From: Asterochloris sp. CNOR1 | Taxonomy: Eukaryota; Chlorophyta; Trebouxiophyceae; Trebouxiales; Trebouxiaceae | Reading direction: 5' to 3' | DNA: 64,000 nt | Assembly: GCA_963969365.1 (NCBI GenBank) | Contig: OZ017754.1 | Coordinates: 1,612,001-1,676,000 of the forward strand | Shown here: positions 42,901 to 54,600 of the stretch, one piece after another | Numbering within the stretch: the stretch's first letter is position 1 | Layout of the letters: each line of letters starts with the position of its first letter | The notes under the pieces: model-generated | Told to the model about the DNA's origin: nothing | Seen by the model: the letters and a program-made list of their open reading frames with translations, nothing else | The model's database searches: none | Made by a program: the position numbers and the translations under genes

Positions 42901-45900
42901 GATGCAGTGGGGCATGCCTTACAGTGGGTCACAGGCAGCCTGGCTGTGACCAGGCCTGCCGCAGTGGGCCTGCCAACCTGCAGCAAGCCCTGCAGGCCTT
43001 GACCAGGCACCTCAGTGTGGTGGAGAAGCGGGACCAGCATGGGCGCAAGCAGCCTCAGTGGGCACTGGACACCAAGGCGCGGTCTGGATGGCTGCCTCTG
43101 GTTGCGGTGCAGGTGTGTGCCAGCAGTTCCCGCAGGCGGCCCACCCTGAGGCGGCCCCCCCGACATGCATCTTGGGCTGTGTATGATGCTGCGCAAGCTG
43201 ATGACGATGCATGCACGAGGTCAAGTGATACATTTGCAGAAAGGCCAGTGTGCCGCAGTGCCCATACTGCTATGTTCAAGACAGCAGAATGGTGCTACAA
43301 CTGTGGCAGCTGAGGGCTGTCTGCAGAGGGCCTTGCGGGCTGCCATCGGCCAGAGGACCCCTGTGCACTGTCACCCAGCAGTGCAAGCAGCACGCCCTTC
43401 CCCTGGTCCCTTGCAGGCCCTCTGCCATCTCACCTGCAGCCTGGCCCCCGCGGAAGCGCTGTGCAAGCTTGCAGCTTCTGTCTGTGCACGTGCTGAACAA
43501 CAACTCGCGCAGCCTGCGAGCAGGGCCAGTGACTGCGTCACGCCTGCATGCAGCATCGCACAGGCACTGCAACATACATGCACGCTGTCTTCACCCCAAG
43601 TGGGGCTGACCTCAGTGTCGTGACTGGCCAGGTGAGGGTGGGTGGTGCAGGTGCCGGAGGTGGGACCAAAGGCGTACAGGGGCCTGGGCAGCCATGCCCC
43701 ACTGCCGCCACAGCGACTCGCTCAGGGGGCAACTCCTCCCTGGCAGGTGTGCCCACATGGGGACCTGGTCCCTCACGAATTCTCGTTGCGTCATCTGCAT
43801 TGCTGCAGCACTGCCTGTGGACAGAGTGAAAAGTTGATGTGCACCACGGCGCAGTGCCTGCAGCAACAGGCAAGGCACTCAAGGCTGGCCTCTGCGCAGT
43901 GTGTTGTCCCAGCTGATTGTGCACAAAGTGGGCTGCTGGTTGCGTGCACCACTGCAGTGCCTGCAGCAGCAGGGCAGCAGGGCATGCCCCTGATACACGC
44001 TCCTGGAGCGCAGGAGCAGTGCACTGTCATGGTGCATTGTGTGCACTGCATCCATGGCTGGGGCCCTCCAGAGATGGAGAGCTTTACTTGGGTGTCTGCA
44101 GGCTGTCTCCAAGCGCTTCTATCGCTACATGAAGCGGGGCTTCCAGGGCTGGCCAGAGAGCACTAATATTGGCGCCTTTGTCAATCTGTACCTGATGTAT
44201 GCAGCTCCCTGGTGAGTTGCTGTTGTGGCAGACTGATTGCAGCCAGTGAAGGTCATGATGCTGGGGGTGGCAGCATGGTCATCCCTGCAGTGTGAGGGGT
44301 ATCACCCTGCACCAGTTGATCAGCCTTGCACGCCAGACAACTGACGGCGTGGAACTGGCAGAGAAATGCATGCAAGCCTGCAGGCGTTTCCGGCTCATGC
44401 CTGCACTGCAGCAGTGACGAAGCTTTGGCCAAGTCCCCCACTCCAGCAATGCCTCAAGCGTCCATTCCCTGCATGTGCAGGTGGGCTCCCCCTCTGGGGC
44501 CCACAGAGCCAGCGACGGCTTCGCCCCTGCAGCGCCAGGGGATGATGAGTTCAAAGGCCTCACAGCTGCTGCACACTGTCGTGCCCGGAGACAGGCAGGG
44601 CACCAGGTCAGCCATGGTGCTGCCAACTGTCTCCAGCGCCACATTCATGACCCAGGCTTGCCCGTGCTCAAGTGTCCCATCGTGCCAGCAGGGAGAAACA
44701 CTTGGCAGATGCTGCATTTGGTCTCCTCACAGGCTGTGGCCTTGTGTCTGTACTTGCAGCAGCCTGTAAAGCATGCCTTGAGGGGTTGCTAGTTGATGGC
44801 AAGCAGGACTCGGCAGGAAGGCAAAGCTCCTCCAAGTCCAGCTCACACACTGCAGGCTGACAACCGCAGCTAAAGAGGGTCTGGGTCTGTGGCCCAACCA
44901 TGTGCTGTGCTGCTGAGTATGTCCAAAAAGATGGCACATGAGTTGCTGCCACTTACAGAGAGGCTGCCCCAGGCAAGGACAGCCCACTAACCGAAGCCCG
45001 TGCTGTGCTGCACAGCAGTCAAGATGGTTGCTGCTGCCTGCTGCAGGGCAGGTGCGGCAGTCAAGGACAGGCCAGCCGAATACGACCCGGGGGTGTGGCT
45101 AAACTATGTGCTGTGCAACCTGCCCTTCTACTCCCTGCTGCTGCCCGCGCTGCTCAACATGCTGCTGGCCCGGGCCAAGTTCAGCGCCAAGGAGGCGCTG
45201 ACTGAGCTGATCAAGGTGAGAGTGAGTGTGCTATGTGCGGGAGGTGAGTCTGAGCATGAGTGGAGAAGTCGCAGAGGACACCTGGGCTCACTGTGCTGAT
45301 TTGGTGTCTGTGGCCATGCCAGACATGCTGGCTGACTTGGGTTGGCCTCTGTCTGGGAGGCTGCCTGCTGCCCAGGTCCCACAGGTGTGGTGTCTGCCGC
45401 AGTGGCAAAGCACAGACGTGCCCAGCCAGTGCTGTCAGAAGTCTGCCACTGACGCTGCAGGCACCAAGCCTTAGGGCGTGGCAATCTGCTAAAATTGCTC
45501 AGCAAGAACAAGGCCTCTGAAAACCAAGCCTGCCTGGTCTGCCTTTCTGGGTCCACAATGCACTGAGCCATCACAGAGTCTGACAACAGCTGCAGGCATG
45601 CAAAGCTGTTGTCAGACTCTGTGATGGCTCAGTGCGCAGGGGGAGATGCTGACAATTTGAAGGGCCTGACCGCGGAAGTATCTGCGGATCTTGAGGGAAG
45701 GCCTGAGGGCTGTGCCCATCCCGTTGCTGCAGGTGCTGACAATGCTGAAGGCTGCCCCCCAGTTGAACAATGTGCTGAGGGCAGTGGAGAGTGACCTGAT
45801 GGAGCTGCGCGAGGGGCAGCAGCCCACCAGCAGCGGCTACATGGATGTGCTGCCCTGGCTGCTCAACCAGGCGCAGGAGTTTGAGGCAGCCGCCAATGCC

Positions 45901-48581
45901 TCTGCCGCAAAGCGGGCCATGCAGGCGTCGCCGGTGAGGCCCATCACTGCGCAAGGGTCTGATTGCAGGGGCAGTATGCATGGCTTGAATGTTGATTGGC
46001 AGCAGCGTGTTCAGCTACCATGCGGGCCAGGCAGTGGCTGTTTTGCTGACTAAGTGAGTAGGATGGCTCAGCACTCACAGCAGACACATCTTGAAGGCTG
46101 CACTCAGCAAGCAATGGATTCTGCTTTCAGTTGGTCCCTGCAAGCTGTACCGTGCTGCCTGGAGGCATGGCTGCCTCTTACCCATCCAGATCCAGCGCTT
46201 TGCATTTCACAGCCCTTCAAATCGGCTCACTCCCTTTGCATTTTTGAAGCCCCAAAGCCTGCAGTTGCAGGCCTCCCCCTCTGTCGTTATGGCCAAATAA
46301 AAAATAAAAAAAATGCTCACCACCTGACAGCAATTTCTGCAGCAGGAGTTTGTACTTCTGGCGCTTTCAGCTGACCATGGCAGTGCAGCAGCTGTTTGGG
46401 GTCAGCTAGATGTGGAGGATCTTATGCTGCTGCCTCACAGCAGGACGACGCTGTCCCCTGCTGCAGGAGCTGCCCCGTTTTGTGGCCTTCTCAGCAGACC
46501 CTGGCAGTGCAGCAGCCACCATCCAGGCCATCCTGAAGTGGACGGCTGGTGCCAATCGAGACCTCCACCAGCAGGTGAACAGCCGTTGTGGCAGTCATGC
46601 ATGCTGCTGCTGTAGCCTGTAGTTTAGTGTCCTCACTGTGCGTGGTCTGGCTGGACTCTAAGAGGAGCTGTCCTGTGCTTGGGGCAGCACGGCTACATGA
46701 GGTGCACCTGACAGGCAATATGGCAGCAGCCTGCTGTCAATTCTGATGGCACGGGGCGTTTTCAGTTCGTTTCATCACCCAAACTTGAGGCATTAATGCT
46801 ACCATGCCATTGGAGATGAGTCGCACCTGCCTCACCAGTGGCTTTCTGGAAACCTCTGCAGGCCCACTGCCTGACGCGTCCTTCAAGTGCAGGCACAGGA
46901 GCTGGCGCTTGATGTGTTCCCCATGTCCCAGCTGACATCGGCAGCGCCTGCCCAACAAGCCAGCGATGCAGGCCCAGCACCAGTGAGTCACTTTCGCACT
47001 GATGCACTGGGGGTGTCCCTGTGGTCGCAAATGCTTCTCGATGCACGTCGGAGGACAGAGAGTGACTGCACGTCCTGCCTGGTAGCCTCACGCCTGTGGC
47101 CCTGCTTGGCCTGTAGGTATGTCAACATCTGGACGCTGACCCCTGCAGAGCCTTGCTGGGCGCACGGCATCAGCACGCCCTGTGCTCACCCTGATCACTG
47201 CACGCCTGCCACTTGTGCATGCCACCATTCTGTCAAGTCAAAGACCCCTGCTGCCACCCTGCAGAACCTCAACAGGGGCATCAGCAAGCATGCGCAGCTC
47301 AAAGGGGACCGCATGTTTGCCCCCGTGCAGCCCAATGAGTCCCGCCTCCTGGCTGTCAGCCTGGTGAAGCTGTCGATGTGGCTGAACAGCCTGCTGGGGC
47401 TTGACAGACCAGTCGGGGCCAAGGAGACATCTGGCCAAGGGATGGTGAAGGTGGGGACAGCTTGCCCGGCGATGCAAGACTCGGATGCTGCCTGTGCACA
47501 CGTTTCTGCAACATACCGAGGTAGGTCAAGACTGGCTGAGGGAGGTCCAGGATGTGCTAGATGTCCTGATGCTGCAGATGGTCAACGGTCCTCTTGCAGG
47601 GAGTGGTTGCTGCACTTCATCGCCTGGTGGGAGGCTATGAGGGTCCTGCAATGCAGATACTGCTTGCCTGCTGTGAAATAAGGGCCTCCCACTGCCGCAG
47701 GACATCATGCTGTGGCTGCGCAAGAAGGGATTCCGGATCAACCTGCGACACCTGGCAGGTGGGCACCTTGTCCAACTTGCGTCTGCTGCAGCCCTATCTG
47801 CAAAACTGTCGAATTCCAGTGCCAGCGCAGTTATGCTAATTTGCTATGGCTGCTATGCAAGCGAAGAGGCAGCGCCTTTCACCTGCCAGCATCTGCTTAG
47901 GTCCATCTGCCATACTGAGGGACAGGGTTGCTGCACTGCCCGCCATTGTTCCTCAATTCTAGCTCCTTAAATGTGACCTTGACACAGCTTCCTGTACTGG
48001 CTGCAGAGTACCAGACGCTGGTCTTCCTGGCCATAACCCTGTTCCTGCTGCTCTATGTGGTGCCCTTCTTGTTCATGATCATTGGAGGCCTGTGGCGTTT
48101 CCTTGCTGAGCCTCTAGATGAGCCTGGGTATGGCTCGTCAAGCGGGCACCAGCAGAACCAGGATGACTGGCACCCGCACCATGGACAGCATCGCTACAGT
48201 CAGCAGCAAAGGGCGCAGCATCACCGGGCCCAGCAGCAGAAGGAGCAGGCGTTTCTGAAGGCTCAGCAGTCCCATCAAGTGCCAGCGCCCACAGGCAGCC
48301 AGCAGGGTTCTGCAGGGAGCCAGACGTCTGAGCAGACTTACCAGGACGCTCTGGAGGGTCCAGCGTCTGAGCAGGCTCACCAAGGCTCTGCAGGGAGCCA
48401 GACATCTGAGCAAACTACTGCTGAGACTGGAGTTGATGCAGATTCTGAGGCTACAAAGCCCAGGCGTCGCCCATCACATCAGCAGTCTTGGGACCAGGCC
48501 ATAGCTAGCGCTGCCGCAAGCCTTGACCGCGCTTCTCGTCAGCAGCAGGAGCAGTCTGCCACTTCTCAAGGCAGGCCTTGA
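39965..48581 (+). CDS. SMPD4: SMPD4-like membrane protein (neutral sphingomyelinase 3 family), multi-exon
   Basis: Animal SMPD4 is a tail-anchored ER/nuclear-envelope protein linked to neutral sphingomyelinase activity and nuclear pores. The first secure exon opens after CTGCAG at 39965 (KLRLRQGLEGHQQLLQQK) and contains ATG 40058 (MDNRQEKELVGMIMRKEEPL). Later segments: VVVQPQMWFLALLAFSATK (about 41339-41572); NPYLHLLQQYMEALLPRGS; AQYEAAVMLNILVEYWLTDG (about 42343); FYRYMKRGFQGWPESTNIGA then FVNLYLMYAAPW (about 44100-44212); LNYVLCNLPFYSLLLPALLN (about 45050-45213); LTMLKAAPQLNNVLRAVESD (about 45734); RMFAPVQPNESRLLAVSLVK (about 47264-47450); FRINLRHLA, then EYQTLVFLAITLFLLLYVVP, a C-terminal membrane span. 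The order and the pairs LPFYSLLLPALLN and MFAPVQP..LLAVSLVKL resemble what I recall of human SMPD4. A hydrophilic Gln/Ser tail with a repeated SAGSQTSEQT unit ends at 48581. Catalysis is unproven; upstream exons may be missing. Confidence 0.7.
43839..43985 (+). repeat. Two-unit tandem repeat in an SMPD4-like intron
   Basis: GTGCACCACGGCGCAGTGCC at 43839 and GTGCACCACTGCAGTGCCTG at 43945 start two diverged units (offset about 106 bp). Each continues with a CTGCAGCAACAGG / CTGCAGCAGCAGGG block. Confidence 0.7.
45560..45635. repeat. Perfect 32-bp inverted repeat with 12-nt loop
   Basis: The arms are 45560-45591 and 45604-45635. Arm 1 begins GCACTGAGCCATCACAGAGT and arm 2 ends ACTCTGTGATGGCTCAGTGC, complementary at all 32 positions. 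The loop at 45592-45603 is GCAGGCATGCAA. It lies in the intron between the exons ending near 45213 and starting near 45734 of the SMPD4-like gene. It can form a long hairpin in the pre-mRNA. Confidence 0.93.
48302..48425 (+). repeat. Internal coding repeat in SMPD4-like C-terminal tail
   Basis: Two units reading GSAGSQTSEQT (near 48303 and 48390) flank a related stretch, EGPASEQAHQ. It is a low-complexity, probably disordered tail after the membrane segment. Confidence 0.75.
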
Positions 48582-48677
48582 TGTTTCTTGGGATGTCGCT
48601 AATGTTGCGCAGTTTTTGAATAGGGGTCTCATTGATTTTATTCATTTCTTTCCAATTGATCGAGAACGCCTTGCATG
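48582..48677. other. 96-bp tail-to-tail gap, SMPD4-like and NEK
   Basis: The stop at 48579-48581 (+) and the NEK stop at 48678-48680 (-) are this close, so the two 3' untranslated regions must overlap as antisense RNA unless they are extremely short. The stretch is T-rich compared with its surroundings. Confidence 0.6.
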
Positions 48678-51600
48678 TCAAAAAACAGCATCTTCTAGAA
48701 GCAAGAGCTTGTTTATTTGTGTGCAGAGGTGGAGCCGCTGCCCAAGAATCTGCTTGAGTGCTGGCTCTGTTGTTACCTCCTCTGAGGTAGTCTGAGCATG
48801 TCTTAGATACCTGCAGCGCAGAAGCTTACATGGGCCCGGCCATGCAACATGTCCCCAGCCCAGGTTGCACAGCAAATGAGAGCCACACCTGTAAGCTGCA
48901 ATAAGGGTCTCACTCCCCAGCTCGGCTTCAAGTGCAACACGCAGCTGCTCAGCCTTGGCTGCAGAGAGCCTGCTGGTCTCTGCACAGCAACAAACACTGC
49001 TTGGATAAAGGTTCCCTGCTCCAAGACATGAAGCAGCCAGAGGGTGCTGGGCATGTCTCACCAGCTGTATGGAGGGGTAAACTATTAGGCTGAGTAGGAA
49101 GCTGGAGTAGCAGCGGGGACGCAGATGTGGACGTTTCCCGAGAGGCACAGCCCTGATATTCCAGAGCATCCTGCGGGCACCAAACTCCTGTTGACAGCCA
49201 TGCATTGCATGCAACAAGGCTGAAGGCCAGGCACTGACAGGCCAGCACCTTGATGGGAGCAAGAAAGCAGCTTCACAGCACATGTGTTCACCTGGATATC
49301 AGTAAGAACCTGCAGCACAGGCTTCCTGTCTTCCCATCCAAGCTGGGGACCACCAGTGGCTCCGCTTGCAGCAGATGGCTCTTCTGATGCTCTGCAGAGG
49401 CAGCGTCACACCTTGCCATTCACAAATTTGGGCATGGGGCTTTGATGTGGCAGCATGAAGCTCACGCAGCCCAGGGCAGTGGGCTACAGCTCCTCAGGCA
49501 GTGGTTAAGTGACATTTGGCCTCACCTGGGAATGGCCGCCTGTGCATGCACTACTATGCCGGCCGGGAGTTCGGCTGGCTTGGAGCCGCAGGGGCAGAAC
49601 ACCTCTACGGAGGGGGCGGCTGGCTGGACCTGCGCCCGCTGCTGTTGCATCCAATTTCTGAAGTTCTGGGCAGCCTCTGCCTTGCTGACGGGCGTCAGGG
49701 CTAGCGCTGCCGGCTGCTCAGCCTGCAGACAGTCTGCTGCTGCACCGCTTGCAAGCTCAGGGGCTGTTGAGGTACAAGGCGGGTCTTTGACAGCTGGCAG
49801 AAGGCCCGACCGCTGAGCTGTCAACCTCTGGGGCTGTGGGCCGCGACCTGCTGCCTGGGAGCACTGTGTGGCAGCATCCAGTGCAAGCAGCGGTGAATGG
49901 GCAGCTCTGCAAGTCGTAGGCTTGCTGGTAGCCTGACCTGGAAGTCCAGGCCTGGAAGTACTCTGTACCGCTGCACTGCCATCAAGCGCAACAGCAGCAG
50001 GCTGCTGCTGCTCAGGTCCTGTTGCTGCTGCTGGCCCTGGCTGGGAGTGGTCCCGCCAGCAGGGTGCCTGTGGAGAGGCAGGCACAGCGAGTCTGGAGGC
50101 GGCAGGTGAAGGCGGCTGTGCATCATCCGGCAGGCGTGAGGAAGCAGAGCGCTGGGCGAGGGAGGTCTGCCAAGCCGACTTTGCAGGCTCTGGGTGATCC
50201 CCCACCAAAGGCGCTGAGGCAGTGCTGAGCAGCGGCAAGCCCCCATCCTCGCAGTCCGCCGAGGCTGCAGCCCCAGAAGGGCCAGGAGCGTCTGGCACAT
50301 TGCCCTGCGAGCAGGAGATGGAGGCTGGATAGCAAGCTGTACTGCTGCTGCCCTGCATGTCATGGAGCAGCTTCAGGGCGCAATGGAGGCTTGGCCTGAT
50401 GTGCACAGCAGGACTCAGCTCCAACTGGGACCTGCTTGCACTTGAAGCAGCCCGGGTTGCCATGGCCTCTGCCAACTGTCCACTGCTGCTCAGCATGGTG
50501 GCAGTGGGGTCAGCCCACCTGCAGCCTGGCAGCAAAGGCCTGCCCTAGGTCCTGCAGCGCGGCCCGGTCCAGCGTGGGCTTGACTGCCTTCAGCCCCTGC
50601 CGGTGGGCCTGCAGCTGCTGCAGCTCACGGCGCTGCTGCTCAGTTCGGAGCGCCTCCCGGTCCCGCAGCACCTGCTCTGCCGCAGCTGCCTTGCTGGCAC
50701 GGGCTGCTGCCAGATCAGCCAACTCCTTGCGTCTGTGCTCCTGTCAGAGGCATATGGTGTCCTTGAAACCAGGCTCAAGGGCCATGTGGTCAGAGCGAGG
50801 CGGGATCAAGGAGGTGGGGTCGAGAGTCGATGGATGGCTCACAGGCTATCATGATGTGCAAGGATCCAATCTTGAGAGAGGAATGGGAACATGTCCTGCA
50901 GAAAGCCTTCCGCACTCACCAATGCCAGTTTGCCTGCCTGGGCGCATTCTGCAGCTGCCTGCGTTGCGCAAGTGCCTCTGTTGGGAACAGACAGGAGTGG
51001 AACACAGCCAGAGCTGTTCACGCTTGCAAAGCCTGCATGTCAGTAAGGCCTGCTCGCTGCACCCCACACGTCTGCAGCAGCTCTGCAGCAGACTCTTCAC
51101 ACCCATCCTGAAGTTGTCCCCACCTGCTTCCCTGCTCACCTGGGACGCCTGCCGCGCCTGAGCCCGCGCCTCTGCAGCAGCCGCGTCCTCCTGCGCCCGC
51201 TGCTCAGCACGCTCCTTGCGGAGCGCGCGCTCTGCCAGGATCTTGGCACGTGCGGCCCCTGCCTCCCGGCTGCGGTGGAAGGCTGCCGCCAGCGTCACGC
51301 GAGAGATGGGGCTGTTCCCAACCCTGCACGAGAATGCGCAGCTGGAAGCTGATTGGTGAAGTGCCGCAGCTGGGTCTGCATGCAGATTCTGATGCTTGAC
51401 GCCCTGCAGGCCGGTAATCACTGCTGAGAGCCATCCTTGAGGTGGTGCTCACCTCAGGCCACGTGGATTGGTACCCAAAGATCACGCGCCGTGGCCCACC
51501 ACAAGCATGTAGGCAGCAGAATGCTGCATGGGCCTCAGAAAACATATAGGAAAAAGGGCGCGGCCCCTGTGGAACAGCTACTCAACAGCAGTGACAGGAT

Positions 51601-54600
51601 GAGAGGAGGGTCCTGACCTGGCGCACCTTGACAAGAAGGAATGCAGCACTGCCTAAGCTTGCAGCAGACTCTGTGTGGCTACTCACTGTGGCCCTGCCAC
51701 CGTTTTCTGCTCCTGCTCTGCTGCCCCCTCATCAGAGCTGCCTGCCTCCAAAGCTGGGGACTCGCCTGGTGCCCCCTTCAAGTGAGCTGTAGCTGCAGCT
51801 TCAGCAGGTGCTTCAGCTGGCTTGAAAGCCAAATTGCAGCCCTTGACCATCATGGCTGCACGTGGCCTACACAAGAGAGATCCAGCGTGCACTTGTCACT
51901 CAGATCATTGCTTGAGCGGCTGCGTTTAACATCGAGCAAGACATCTGGCATCAAGTCCTCAGTGTCGTACTGCACATGAGGGGCATGCCGGCAGCAGAGT
52001 ACGCTGAGTGGCGTGCTGCGAGTCAAGCTCGGCCTCCACATGTCACGCAGCAGTATTCAAGATGGCATTTCAAAGGCCCCCACCTGGCCGCTGATTGGGA
52101 TGGCAGCAGCCCACCCAGCAGCCCTGCCTGCCCTTGTGCATCTGCGAGCTGCACCATCTGCTGCGCATAGCACTCCACATAGCGAGCTACATACGGCAGC
52201 TGCAGCAGCTGCTGCACCGACGGCCGCTCCTGCACCAATGCACCCCTTCTCTGATCCAGACTCAGCAAGGGGCATGTAGCATGCAGCACTTGTCTTTGCT
52301 GAGCACATCCCTCCATTGCCATCCAGCACCAGGTGTTGCAGCACAGGATAGGCAGACCATGATGTGTCATCGATGGCTGCCCCTGAAGCGGACAGCAGGC
52401 TGTGCAGGGTCCAGCAGGGAGCACCTGGGGCTTCTGCTTGAGCAATCTGTCTACCAGCCCCCGCAAACTGCTGCTGTACTGAGTCGGCACAGGTGGGTAG
52501 CGGCCCCTGAGGATTTTGACGACCAGTGCAGGCAGGCTCTGGCCATCGAAGGCACGCCTCAGGGTGACCTGCATGGTCATATGAGCAGCCCCTGACAGAT
52601 TTGCTGTCGCAGGCAACTAGGCACTAGGTTGCCCGTCCTCAGGCCTCTGTTGCTTGCAGTCTGGGAGGCAGGTTTTAGCATAGGCAGCCAGTTCCCTCCT
52701 GGCTAAGTTGGCCTGCACATTTTGGGAGGGATGCTGAGCGGTGCACTTTATAAATTTGCAGAGGAGCGCTGTAGTACTGGAAGACCCTCTTCCCCAGTGT
52801 CCAGGCAGTGATCTGTGCACAGCGCAATGCTTGAGAGGGCAAGCACTACGAGGCAACCCCTGCACACTTGGGGAGGCAGGATCGGGTCAAGGGCAAGGGT
52901 ACTGGACTTAGGCCAGGCCACAGTCGGCAATGTGAGTGCAGCAAACTGCTGGTCTGGTTGCATGGCGGGCAGATGAGATGCAGCACTCACCAGCTCATAC
53001 AACACACATCCTGCTGCCCACACATCTGACTTGGTGTCGTATGGCTTGTCCTCACAGACCTCTGGAGACAAGTAGTAAGGCGTGCCAACCTGCAGAGCTC
53101 GCAAAGAGTCAGCTGCTGCAAACTGCATGCACTGTGGAGCGACAGCGGCCTGAGAGTTGTGACGCTTCGGAAGCAGGAGAGGACTAAGTGGGGCTGTAGC
53201 GACAGCACTTGACACCAGTCTGAAGGCTCTCCCAGCCATGTGCCGGCATCCTCTAGGCTCACAATAGTGTGGGCCAGCTGGGACCCTGTGGAGAGCACCC
53301 TGGCAATGCCAAAATCCCCCAGCTTGAGCACCCCGCCTGCAGAGAGGGTCACCGCAGTTGCCCCAGAGCACCGTACGCTGCAGCGCTTATTGCGCAAGAA
53401 GCACAACAGGGCAGACAAATGACCTGTCTGTGGCGCTCTTAGCTTCGCTTACCATGAGCTGCTGGACCAGAAGACATGAAAATGTTGGAGAGCTTCAGGT
53501 CGCGATGCAACACATTCTTTCCATGCACATGCCAGAGCGCGAGCAGGATCTGGACAAACCTGCAGGCCAGCAGTAGAGGATGCAACTCCCACAAGGCAGT
53601 GGTTGATGTGCAGATTGAGCGTCCATCAGGCCAGCAGCCAGCGCAGGAGGCCGTAGCTCGCACTGCTGCCCTACTACGCGAGCTGATACACAGAAGCCAA
53701 AATGCAACAATGCCAGGATTTTGCACAAGAGCGCACCACAGCATGATCTGGTCCTCGTGAAAGGGGACCTTTTCAGCAGCAGCCCGCTGGACTGCATGGC
53801 TCAGCTCCCCCTGATCAGCATACTCCATCACTATGTGGAGCGTCCCCGCCTGGAGCATGCTACACAACAGTGCTGCAACTCCAGCCCAGGCAAAGGAGTG
53901 AGGTGGGCCAGCTGGCATGGCTGCTGGAATGCTGGGATGGTGCATATGCACAGGACAAATTGTGCTCGGCATCACACCCCACGCCTGGCGCAAGCAGACA
54001 GAGGCTGGGGCATGCTACACAACAGTGCTGCAACTCCAGCCCAGGCAAAGGAGTGAGGTGGGCCAGCTGGCATGGCTGCTGGAATGCTGGGATGGTGCAT
54101 ATGCACAGGACAAATTGTGCTCGGCATCACATCCCACGCCTGGCGCACTCAGACAGAGGCTGGGGCTGCGTCATTGGCACATGCCCACCTCAGTGAAGCA
54201 GCCATGGTATCTCACAATGTTGACGTGATCAAATTGTGCCAGCAAGGTCACCTGCAGACAGCGTGCGGGGTGCTGCTGTCTTTACCGGCAGCAGGCCGGC
54301 GCAAGACCAGGCATTGCTTTTCTTTTTTCCAAACCAGGCCAGTTGTCACATACATTTGCTTTGGGGAATGAATAGGGACTTTTTGACTGGGAGAGTTGAC
54401 CCCAGTGTTGCTTCCCACTCACAGGACACTTTGGGGCATATGTTCTCAGAATGCACATATTTTAGGGGGCTTCCCTCCTGGTGGTTCAGAGGGAGCTGTG
54501 TCTCATAAGCCTCCTTGCCAATGCAGCCGCCTAGCTGACAGTTACATACAGAGAATGGCAACATCAAGTCAGCTTGACTCATCATGCATTGTAGCACCTA

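Noticed and set aside
46290-46312. A-rich stretch AATAAAAAATAAAAAAAAT
   Set aside because: Isolated, intronic in the SMPD4-like gene; no target-site duplication or element body attached, so no retroposon call.
49522-50535. Possibility that the 337-codon leftward frame is an independent gene
   Set aside because: It is framed by splice signals and continues the NEK reading direction between the helical exons and the NEK C-terminal motif; treated as a long NEK exon.
54230-54510. Rightward reading with [16 protein letters not shown], faintly like the zinc-knuckle end of a LINE reverse transcriptase
   Set aside because: The leading cysteine pair and any upstream polymerase motif are missing, and the stretch lies in a NEK intron. 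Too short to call an element.
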